The notes beneath the pieces are model-generated. The model was not told where the DNA came from and did no database searches. It worked only from the letters and a program-made list of their open reading frames with translations. Positions 31,145 through 37,644 of a stretch of DNA of 37,644 bases are shown one piece after another; position 1 is the stretch's first letter; every line of letters starts with the position of its first letter. This DNA comes from Betaproteobacteria bacterium. GTDB lineage: Bacteria; Pseudomonadota; Gammaproteobacteria; Burkholderiales; SHXO01. The translations under genes were made by a program, and so were the position numbers. Location: the NCBI GenBank assembly GCA_009693245.1, contig SHXO01000021.1, forward strand, positions 1 through 37,644, given 5' to 3'.

Positions 31145-32938
31145 TTGAACTTCCTAGCCGCAAGTTCGAGCACCGCCTTGGCGCTGCTCGCGGGTGTGGC
31201 GTTGGCCGTGCTGGGCCTTTACCTGCTGCGGCCTTCGGCGCGCCGAATCGGTATTTCCTCCAACGTGATATGGAGTCGCGTGCTGAAGGCCCGCAAGCGC
31301 GATGCGGACCGTTTGCGTTGGTGGATTTCCTTGGCGGTGGCGGCGCTCATCGCGCTCGCCGTTGCGCTGGCTTTTACCCAGCCGGAATGGCGGCTCGTGA
31401 GTGGAGGTGCCAAGCGCTTGCTTGTCGTCGTGGATAACTCCGTATCGCTTGCCACGCGCACCCAGGATGGCAAGACGCGCTGGGATCATGCGGTGAAGTA
31501 TGCTCGCGGCGCCATCGAGCGCGCCGGGGCCGGTAGCCAGTTCATGGTGCTCGATACGTTGCGCCAATCCGGCAGTCCCGCATGGGAGAAGCTTGCCGAG
31601 GCACTCATCCGCTTGGACAAGCTGCGACCCGCCGTGGGGACGGCGAGATTTCCCATGGCCCCTGCATCCCCCGCGGACGGACGTACCTTGGATACATTGT
31701 TCATTGGCGATGGTGTAAGCGCCATCCAGGTACCGAAGGGTTACCGTGTGCATTCGGTTTTTGAGAGTGCCAAGAACTTGGGCATTACGGCCTTCGAAGT
31801 GCGCGCACAACCCGCCGGTGCGCGCAAGCATGCCGCTTATCTGGAAGTGTTCAACGCATCCGCGGGCACGGAGCAAGCGGAACTCACCATCACCGGCGCC
31901 CATGGCCGTCTCATCCGCCAGCATGTGGCGATTCCTGGCAACAGCACAGCTTCCGCCGTGATCGATGTATCGGCTTTTCCGCCTGGGGCCGTGCGGGCTT
32001 CCATGCTCTCGGCATCCGATGCGTACGATGCGGACAACACCGCTTTTTCCTTCGTGCCCGCCAAGAGCGTGATACGAGTTGCGCTTGTCACGCGGGGTAA
32101 CGCCGTCCTGGAACGCGCATTACGTTTGCAACCGCGCCTGCAACTCACGCTGATGTCTTCGCCCAAGTTGAAGGAAGAGGATGGTTTCGACGCGGTGGTT
32201 CTGGATCGCATGGCGCCGGCACTGCCGCTGCCCTTTCCAGCATTGATGATTCGCCCGGAGCGCCCCGCCGGATTGCCTGCGAGCGCGGGAGAGCTGCATG
32301 AAGCCACCATCAACATCTGGGACGAGCACCATCCGGTGATGGAGCATCTGAGCTTGCGCGACGTAGTGGTGGAGCGCGCCATGAAATGGCAGGTGGCGGA
32401 TCTCACCAAGGCGCGTGCCGTCGTGCTGGCAAGCGATGCAGCCAAGGGCCCGCTTATCGTTGCGAGCGCGGGAGACCCGCGTTGGGTCGCCACTACCTTC
32501 GATCTCTCGAATTCGAACTTGCCTTTGCAAGCGGGATTTCCGGTGTTGCTGGCGAACACTCTGCAATGGCTCACGGGAGAGCCCCAGGCACTGGTTCGCT
32601 CGCCCGGCTTGGTGGAAGTTCCCGCACCTGGGGGCCGGGTATTGGGATTGGATGGAAAAGAAATTCCCGTTCGCGCCATGGCGAACGGCATCGCCTTCGA
32701 ATCGCCGGGCGCCGGGTTTTATACGGTGGTGACGGCCGATCGCGTGCTGCGCGTTGCCGTCAATGCATTCAGCGGCGAGATGATCTCGGTTAACCGGTCG
32801 CATTTCGCGCCGCATACGGAGGACTCCCAACAGCCGGCGCCGCGAACCCGTGCCGAACCTTGGGTGCTACTGCTTTTCGTTGCGCTGGCGTTGCTCAGCG
32901 CCGAGTGGATGACCTATCACCGAAGGATTACTGTCTAG
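31145..32938 (+). CDS. BatA-like membrane protein with N-terminal VWA-type MIDAS
   Basis: The protein has 597 residues from a TTG start. Two N-terminal transmembrane helices (about 8-28 and 59-78) surround a basic cytoplasmic loop, as in the BatA/aerotolerance N-terminal domain. A VWA-like domain follows, beginning LLVVVDNSVSLATRT with the MIDAS D97-x-S99-x-S101. A long beta-rich middle part and a C-terminal transmembrane helix (about 572-590) complete it. It is probably an inner-membrane protein with its large domain in the periplasm. It follows the inverted-repeat element by 12 bases and the next gene begins three bases after its stop. The TTG is supported by alignment of the membrane segment rather than by a strong ribosome site. 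Its exact partner and ligand are unknown. Confidence 0.8.
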   Translation: MNFLAASSSTALALLAGVALAVLGLYLLRPSARRIGISSNVIWSRVLKARKRDADRLRWWISLAVAALIALAVALAFTQPEWRLVSGGAKRLLVVVDNSVSLATRTQDGKTRWDHAVKYARGAIERAGAGSQFMVLDTLRQSGSPAWEKLAEALIRLDKLRPAVGTARFPMAPASPADGRTLDTLFIGDGVSAIQVPKGYRVHSVFESAKNLGITAFEVRAQPAGARKHAAYLEVFNASAGTEQAELTITGAHGRLIRQHVAIPGNSTASAVIDVSAFPPGAVRASMLSASDAYDADNTAFSFVPAKSVIRVALVTRGNAVLERALRLQPRLQLTLMSSPKLKEEDGFDAVVLDRMAPALPLPFPALMIRPERPAGLPASAGELHEATINIWDEHHPVMEHLSLRDVVVERAMKWQVADLTKARAVVLASDAAKGPLIVASAGDPRWVATTFDLSNSNLPLQAGFPVLLANTLQWLTGEPQALVRSPGLVEVPAPGGRVLGLDGKEIPVRAMANGIAFESPGAGFYTVVTADRVLRVAVNAFSGEMISVNRSHFAPHTEDSQQPAPRTRAEPWVLLLFVALALLSAEWMTYHRRITV

Positions 32939-32941
32939 CTA

Positions 32942-35512
32942 ATGACGGTACGCTTCGAAGCCGCGTGGGCGGCCGTATTTCTGATTCTGTTGCCGGCGCT
33001 GTGGTACACAAGCGCTCGCAGCCGGACCAACCTGAGTGCCAAGCACCGCTACGTAGCCGCCTGGCTACGCAGCCTCGCGGTGACAGCGGTGGTCATCGCG
33101 CTGGCACAACCCGTGTGGGTAGCCACGACGCGCGAGGTGTCCGTCGTCTACGCCTTGGATGTTTCGCGCAGCATCGCCCTTGACTTCGTGGGTACAGCGT
33201 TAAATTGGATGCAGTCCGCCTCGGGCCGGGCGGCGACCGCGCGCTACGTGGCCTTCGCCGGCAGGCCAAAACTGCTAGGCAACCTCGATGCCCTACGCGA
33301 TGTGGGCGTTACGGACGAGCGCGACGCGGACGATTTGATTTATCAGGGCGCGACCAATATCGAGTTGGCGTTGCAGGAATCGTTGCTGGGTTTTGACGCC
33401 CGCCAGCTAAAGCGCCTGGTATTGCTCAGTGACGGCAACCAAACCGGCGGCGACGTTTGGAGTGCGGTACCACGCTTGAAAGAGGCCGGTGTGCGCGTCT
33501 TCACCATTCCGGCGAAACCGCGGGCTCGCAAAGACGTGTGGGTGGAATCCTTGCAGGCGCCCGATACCTTGCGCCGCGACGAACCCGGCAGCGTGAGCGT
33601 GCGCGTAGTGGCGCAACAGCCCACCGGTGCTCTTGTGTCCATAGAGGCCGGCAATGTAATTCTTGCTTCCCGGGCAGTTGCCTTGCGTGTGGGAATCAAT
33701 AGCGTGAATATGCCTGTGCGCCTTGGCCGCTCCGGCAGCGTGTCATTGACGGCCTCGGTAAAAGCCCAGGACGATGAGATCGCCGCGAACAACCGCGCAC
33801 AACAAAGCGTGTGGGTGGGGCCGCGCGCCAAGATTCTTTACGTGGAAGGCCAGCCCAATGCCAGCCAGTATTTGCGCGATGCTCTCGTGAACCAAGGCAT
33901 TGAAGTGGATACGCGGGCCGCGGAAGATCTGCCTGCGGACGTGGCGAGCCTGGACCGCTACGATGCGGTAATGCTGTCCGACATCCCCATTGCGCATTTG
34001 AGCGAAGAGAAAATGTCGGCGGTGAATACTTACGTGCGAGAACGCGGCGGCGGTCTCTTGTTCGCCGCGGGTGAATCCACCTACGGCGAGAAGGGCTTCG
34101 CGGGCACGCCGCTGGAACGCGCGCTGCCGGTGGATTTCAAGGCACAGGAAAAGCGCAAAGACCTAGCCTTGGCCGTGGTGGTGGATCGTTCCTACAGCAT
34201 GAAAGGCCGCAATATCGAGTTGGCCAAGGCCGCCACCATCGCCGCCCTGGAGATGCTGGAAGAGCAGCACCGCTTCACCGTCATCACGTTCGATTCCCAG
34301 CCCTACGAAACCGTGCCCTTGCAATACGTGCGTAGCCGCAAGAAGGCAGAGGACCTCATCAGCCGCATTCAGGCGAGCGGGCAGACCAATATCTATCCCG
34401 CGCTTCAAATCACCTACCGCGTGTTGGCCAAGTCCGGCGCCAAATCCAAGCACGTAATCCTGCTCTCCGACGGCGATACCGCGCCAGCGGATTTCGAGCG
34501 CTTGCTCAACCGTATGAACAAGGAACAGATCACCGTGTCCACCGTTGCCTTGGGTCTGGGGGCGGATAAGGAGTTGATGGGCAATATCGCCAAGTGGGGC
34601 AAGGGGCGCGCGTACCACGCGCAAACAGCGCAGATGGTGCCCCAGATCTTTGTCGAGGACACGCAAAACGCCGTGCGCGCCAACTTGGTGGAGGAGCCCG
34701 TCCGCGTGTTGGTCAAGCGGCGCATCGAGGCTCTGCGTGGCATCGACTTCAAGGACGCGCCTGCGTTGAAGGGGTTCGCCAGCACACAAGCCAAACCGCT
34801 ATCGGAAGTGTTGCTTACGTCCGAATCGGGCGCCCCCATACTCGCGCGCTGGCATCACGGATTGGGCAAGACGGTGGCTTTTACCTCGGATGTGAAGAAC
34901 CGCTGGGCGGCGGATTGGATCAATTGGAACGGTTACGGAAAGTTCTGGGGCCAGCTCGTGCGCGAGACCATGCGCCGCGAGCTGAACGAAGAACTGCGCT
35001 TCGCCGTGCGGCGGGAAGGCGATGAGGCCATCGTGGAAGTGCATGCCGCGAATCCCGATGGTACTTTTCGCGACCAACTCGCGCCACGAATCCGGGTCCA
35101 CACGCCCGAAGGCGCAAGCAGCGTCGCCGCCATGCGCCAGATCGCGCCCGGTTTTTACCAACTGAAGATGCCTGTGGCCACCTCCACGGCCGCGCCTTTC
35201 CGTTTCGAATTAATGGTCGGCGGAGGCATCAGCGCCCAGTGGGCGGGGGCCACCGGCGCGAGGAGTTTGTACTACCCGTTCTCGGACGAATTGCGTTCGC
35301 TGCCCCCCAACACCGAATTGCTGCGTGCCATCGCGCGGGAAACCGGCGGAAAGTACGCGCCAACGATGGACGAGATCTTCGCGGATTACGGCGAGGTGGG
35401 GCAGATCGAGAAACCTCTATGGCGCTGGTTCGCTCTAGTGGCTTTGGTCTTCTATCTTCTGGATTTGTCAGTGCGCCGCGCACCCATCGTGCGCCGGTGG
35501 TTGGATACTTAG
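32942..35512 (+). CDS. Large membrane protein with VWA - GATase-like - VWA domains
   Basis: The protein has 856 residues. N-terminal transmembrane helices (about 8-22 and 42-60) precede a first VWA domain with MIDAS D73-V-S75-R-S77 and KRLVLLSDGNQTGG. A glutamine-amidotransferase-like domain (about residues 298-395: ILYVEGQPNASQYLRDAL; YDAVMLSDIP; GGGLLFAAG) has no obvious catalytic Cys. A second VWA domain follows with D415-R-S417-Y-S419, SGQTNIYPAL and HVILLSDGDTAP. After a beta-rich part comes a C-terminal transmembrane helix (about 825-845). Two intact MIDAS sites in one chain suggest metal-dependent binding of protein partners in the periplasm. It is the last gene of the MoxR-VWA module. 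No substrate can be named. Confidence 0.85.
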   Translation: MTVRFEAAWAAVFLILLPALWYTSARSRTNLSAKHRYVAAWLRSLAVTAVVIALAQPVWVATTREVSVVYALDVSRSIALDFVGTALNWMQSASGRAATARYVAFAGRPKLLGNLDALRDVGVTDERDADDLIYQGATNIELALQESLLGFDARQLKRLVLLSDGNQTGGDVWSAVPRLKEAGVRVFTIPAKPRARKDVWVESLQAPDTLRRDEPGSVSVRVVAQQPTGALVSIEAGNVILASRAVALRVGINSVNMPVRLGRSGSVSLTASVKAQDDEIAANNRAQQSVWVGPRAKILYVEGQPNASQYLRDALVNQGIEVDTRAAEDLPADVASLDRYDAVMLSDIPIAHLSEEKMSAVNTYVRERGGGLLFAAGESTYGEKGFAGTPLERALPVDFKAQEKRKDLALAVVVDRSYSMKGRNIELAKAATIAALEMLEEQHRFTVITFDSQPYETVPLQYVRSRKKAEDLISRIQASGQTNIYPALQITYRVLAKSGAKSKHVILLSDGDTAPADFERLLNRMNKEQITVSTVALGLGADKELMGNIAKWGKGRAYHAQTAQMVPQIFVEDTQNAVRANLVEEPVRVLVKRRIEALRGIDFKDAPALKGFASTQAKPLSEVLLTSESGAPILARWHHGLGKTVAFTSDVKNRWAADWINWNGYGKFWGQLVRETMRRELNEELRFAVRREGDEAIVEVHAANPDGTFRDQLAPRIRVHTPEGASSVAAMRQIAPGFYQLKMPVATSTAAPFRFELMVGGGISAQWAGATGARSLYYPFSDELRSLPPNTELLRAIARETGGKYAPTMDEIFADYGEVGQIEKPLWRWFALVALVFYLLDLSVRRAPIVRRWLDT

Positions 35513-35841
35513 GCTCGGAGCGAGGTTCATCCGGATTTCGTGTGAATCTGTGAGGAAGCCGTTCACTCACCCTCGCCCTTCTCCCCGAGGGAAAAAGGGT
35601 AAACGTACACCCTGGAATTAGGAATCTCACTTGCCCTGAAGCGAATGGTTCTCATACTCCCTTCGCCCTTCGGGAGAAGGACGGGGGATGAGGGAGATTC
35701 GGTTTGAGAACCCACTTAAATCCGCCGCATTTACACGCGCCGTCCCACGGAAATGTCTGAAGCACCCGGATTGATGAACGGCCGCGCAAAGCCGCATAAT
35801 GCAAGGGCAAGACCATTACTTATTTATAGGGAGGAGAGATC
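35513..35841. other. Intergenic region with REP-like inverted repeat
   Basis: This is 329 bases without a supported gene. It holds the inverted repeat described at 35566-35692. The last 20 bases contain the strong Shine-Dalgarno GGGAGGAGA (35829-35837) for the cupin gene, preceded by the AT-rich ACTTATTTATAG, which could include a -10 element. The rest shows no recognisable structure. Confidence 0.6.
35566..35692. repeat. REP-like imperfect inverted repeat
   Basis: CTCACCCTCGCCCTTCTCCC (35566-35585) is largely complementary to GGGAGAAGGACGGGGGATGAG (35672-35692). The inner sequence contains a smaller hairpin, TCCCTTCGCCCTTCGGGAGAAGG. The CTCACCC-x-CCCTTCTCCC style is common in dispersed intergenic repeats of proteobacteria. 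It could also help end transcription of the MoxR-VWA operon. Confidence 0.55.
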
Positions 35842-36324
35842 GTGAAGGTATTCGCGTTCGTAATCGTGGCGGGTTGCATCGGCGCCACCACCGCATGGGG
35901 GCAGGATGACAGGCGGCTGATAAGGCTCGCGCCGGAGGAGATCAAGACGCCCCAGTCCGCCACCACCCAGTCCGGTACGTCGGGAGTGAGTGGATTGCGG
36001 ATGGGAGTGTTGTCAGGCAGTCCCAAGCAAGCAGGTCTTTACACGGTCTTCCTCAAGCTCGGGCCTAACGGCAAGATTCAACCCCATGCCCATCCCGACG
36101 ACCGTGTGGGGATCGTTGTCTCCGGAACGTTTTATTTCGCCCATGGCGACACCTTCGACGAATAGAAGCTGAAAGCATTGCCGCCTGGCAGCTTCTACAC
36201 CGAGCCCCCGGGCGCTAATCACTTCGCGATGACCAGGGATGAGTCCGTCACGATATACGTGACGGGTACCGGACCCACGGGGACCGTCTACGTGAATCCC
36301 GCGGACGACCCGAGCAAGAAGTAA
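35842..36324 (+). pseudogene. Exported cupin-domain protein, interrupted by an in-frame TAG
   Basis: From a GTG with a strong Shine-Dalgarno, the frame encodes a signal peptide (about residues 1-20) and the first cupin motif, G-x5-H-A-H-P-D-D-R-x6-G (about residues 75-95). A TAG at 36163-36165 follows F-D-E. The same frame then goes on for 52 codons to a TAA at 36322, including the second cupin motif in PPGSFYTEPPGANHFAM. The intact protein would have had about 160 residues. The truncated 107-residue product lacks motif 2 and part of the barrel, so it should not bind metal properly. A single base change explains the break; a sequencing error is possible. The neighbouring truncated endopeptidase gene suggests this stretch is decaying. 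Confidence 0.75.
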
Positions 36325-36339
36325 GAGCGCCGCCGCTGC

Positions 36340-36753
36340 GTGAAAGTAACGCGGGTAAAGGCGGCTGTCTTTCTTGCTGCGGGGTGGTACTGCGCCGGCG
36401 CCGTTGCCGAAAGTACCTGTTACGGGACGGTGGCCAAGGGCCGTTTAGAAAATGCGGTCTCTCTGCCCGTTAAAGGCGCCAACTTCATCGCGTACAGTTT
36501 ACTGGCCGCCGTCCTCTGGCGAAACCACCTGCATTCCAAGGTGAAAGAAATCGTCGTGGCCACGTACGCGGCGATGGAAAGGAGCATCCCTTCCAAGGTT
36601 TTCGTATACGGTGAAACGGGTTGGGCAGCGGGCGGGCGCATTCGCCCGCACCGCACCCACCAGAATGGGCTGTCCATCGACTTCATGGTGCCTGTGACCA
36701 ACCAGGGCGGAAAATCCGTGCCTCTTCCCACCAGCCCGCGTAGGGCGCAATAA
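36340..36753 (+). pseudogene. Penicillin-insensitive murein endopeptidase-like gene, 3' truncated
   Basis: From a GTG, the frame encodes a signal peptide (about residues 1-23) and then CYGTVAKGRLENAVSLPVKGANF, LHSKVKEIVVATYAAM, VFVYGETGW, and RIRPHRTHQNGLSIDFMVPV. The last is the H-x2-H-x2-G-x3-D segment of MepA-type zinc endopeptidases. Family resemblance stops after VPLPTS (near 36735); ten unrelated residues and a stop follow. The C-terminal third, which should supply the last zinc-binding His, is missing. An IS110-type relic begins within about 100 bases, so insertion and deletion probably removed the 3' end. The product is unlikely to be active. The start follows the cupin frame by 15 bases. 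Confidence 0.7.
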
Positions 36754-36828
36754 CCGAAGGGCATAGCGCCGCATGTCAATCCGAATTGGGCGCGGACCCA
36801 TGATACCCACCACCCCAACCGGGCGGTC

Positions 36829-37194
36829 TTGGCCGGGTTGGGCAAAGCGCTGCCTCTGGGCACTCAGGCGGTGCGCGAACAGGCCAGCGCGGCGGCGGAG
36901 TGCCTGCCGGCGATGCTGCGGTTGAGTTTCGAACAAATGCTCGCACACTTGCGTGTGCGGGATCATTGCATCGTGGAACTCGATCGCCAGTTCGAGGTGA
37001 TGGCCAAGCAGAGCGAGCCGGCACGGCGCCTGATGGGGCATTCCTGGCATCGGTCCGTTGATCGCACTGGCTATGGTGGCGGCCGTGGGCAATGCACGAG
37101 AGTTCAAGAATGCCCGCCAGTTCGCCGCCTGACTCGGCTTGGTGCCTCGCCAGTACTCCACGGGAGGCAAAGAAGGGTCTCGGGTCGGACCTCC
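36829..37194 (+). mobile_element. IS110-family transposase relic (frameshift and nonsense)
   Basis: The frame from 36829 gives a helical segment ending in E-P-A-R-R-L-M-G. After one surplus G in the run at 37035-37038, the sequence continues in another frame as I-P-G-I-G-P-L-I-A-L-A-M-V-A-A-V-G-N-A-R-E. This is the helix-hairpin-helix-like core of the IS116/IS110/IS902 transposase C-terminal domain. A TGA at 37130-37132 replaces the expected Trp before L-G-L-V-P-R-Q-Y-S-T-G-G-K. The N-terminal RuvC-like DEDD domain is absent. With one frameshift, one nonsense codon and no N terminus, it cannot make a working transposase. The upstream boundary is uncertain (somewhere between 36736 and 36829). 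Confidence 0.75.
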
Positions 37195-37500
37195 CTAAGC
37201 CATTGTCGATTCATGCAATTCGTTCCATGAAAACGTGTTGTCGAGTCTTAAAGCAGTACTTTCCATACCGCATTCGCACACATAAGGTTTCCGTGGTTCG
37301 CGCAGCACGAGTCCTTCTCCTGATTCGGCCATTTCTCGGTGCGATGCCCTGAGCCCAAGCGCTTCCTTTACTCCGGCAATGTAACGCTCGCTCCCTACCG
37401 CAACTGACCGAGTCCAGGTCTCGTCTCGCCTGGTCCCGATTTCTCGAAGCGCCGTGTCCACCCATTTGCGGTACTCCTCCTGAAACGTATCGGCAGTAAA
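37195..37500 (-). pseudogene. REP-associated (RAYT-like) transposase, C-terminal fragment
   Basis: The minus strand reads F-T-A-D-T-F-Q-E-E-Y-R-K-W-V-D-T-A-L and goes on through T-R-S-V-A-V-G-S-E-R-Y to L-R-E-P-R-K-P-Y, ending in L-D-N-T-F-S-W-N-E-L and a TAG at 37195. The Y-R-K-W-V start, S-V-A-V-G-S block and N-T-x-x-W-N/D ending are typical of the tail of REP-associated Y1-type transposases. The catalytic Y1 domain (HUH and Tyr) is missing: the frame is broken at a TAA at 37501-37503, where an IS-like end begins. It abuts the IS110 relic on its other side. Confidence 0.6.
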
Positions 37501-37504
37501 TTAA

Positions 37505-37644
37505 GGGCACCTCTAATAATCACTTTTCTACGACGGATCTCTTACCGCGTTAGCGAAATGAGTTTCATTCTCGGCCAGGTGACCTTCAGCCGGGTTATTT
37601 CTCGACTTTCAAGGCGTTTTGCGAGCCTCTTCACTGGCTTTGTA
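37505..37644. mobile_element. Possible end of an IS5-like insertion sequence, running off the window
   Basis: GGGCACCTCTAATAATCAC begins immediately after TTAA at the point where the transposase fragment is cut. A GAGGTGCCC-type terminus next to a YTAR-like target is seen in IS5-group elements. On the minus strand a stop-free frame comes in from the window edge and ends at 37542 (K-R-L-A-K-R-L-E-S-R-E-I-T-R-L-K then W-P-R-M-K-L-I-S). That could be the tail of its transposase, but I cannot identify the family with certainty. Confidence 0.35.

Noticed and set aside
21785-36324. Stop-codon recoding as an explanation for the two in-frame stops
   Set aside because: The two stops differ (TAA and TAG), and both codons end other genes normally in this window (for example TAG at 159 and TAA at 12506). 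Point mutation or sequencing error is simpler.
1-37644. CRISPR arrays, rRNA and tRNA genes
   Set aside because: I looked for regularly spaced direct repeats, conserved rRNA segments and TTCGA-type T-loops with matching acceptor stems, and saw none. A covariance-model search was not possible here.

Overview
This is a GC-rich window with short intergenic gaps. Its gene content points to a betaproteobacterium, probably an uncultured or environmental lineage near the Burkholderiales/Nitrosomonadales. The pointers are a PrsT-type PEP-CTERM TPR lipoprotein, a nudB / ybhP-like / clsB run, an uninterrupted lutABC operon, and a fatty-acid-type acyl-CoA operon. The lineage call rests on gene content only. 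No rRNA, tRNA or CRISPR array was seen.

Left part (1-11.2 kb). The window opens in the tail of an S9 (oligopeptidase B-like) peptidase, then a 924-residue TPR lipoprotein (prsT). A tightly packed rightward run follows: nudB, an exported SRPBCC protein, an endonuclease/exonuclease/phosphatase-family protein (ybhP-like) and clsB. It converges on a leftward group made of a glycine-zipper protein, an MBL-fold hydrolase translationally coupled to an enolase-superfamily (mandelate racemase subgroup) enzyme, and a small membrane protein. An ATM1/MsbA-like ABC exporter reads divergently from that group.

Middle (11.2-24.4 kb). pbpG comes first and ends in a clear intrinsic terminator. Next are lutA-lutB-lutC (L-lactate oxidation), then an SDR gene divergent from a five-gene rightward set: ACAD10/11-type kinase-like phosphotransferase, quinone-oxidoreductase-like MDR, glutathione transferase, acyl-CoA dehydrogenase and thiolase. 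A strong palindrome sits in the divergent intergenic gap. A membrane-anchored metzincin-like protein follows, cut by an in-frame stop 37 codons before its apparent natural end, and then an IlvD/Edd dehydratase of the pentonate dehydratase type.

Right part (24.4-37.6 kb). A more AT-rich patch carries a SUFU-domain gene and repeat-like debris. Beyond it is a sulfatase-fold protein in which the catalytic Cys and several other active-site positions are replaced. A five-gene MoxR/von Willebrand-factor-A module follows: coiled-coil membrane protein, MoxR ATPase, DUF58, BatA-like protein and a VWA-GATase-VWA protein. A MITE-like inverted repeat lies inside it. The last 2 kb is decaying DNA: a REP-like inverted repeat, a cupin gene with a nonsense codon, a murein endopeptidase gene truncated at an IS110 relic, a C-terminal fragment of a REP-associated (RAYT-like) transposase, and what may be the end of an IS5-like element.

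The items most worth a second look are the degenerate sulfatase, the divergent SDR/kinase/acyl-CoA locus with its palindrome (possible 4-hydroxyacid catabolism), the MoxR-VWA module with four intact MIDAS motifs, and the nested pseudogene region at the right edge.
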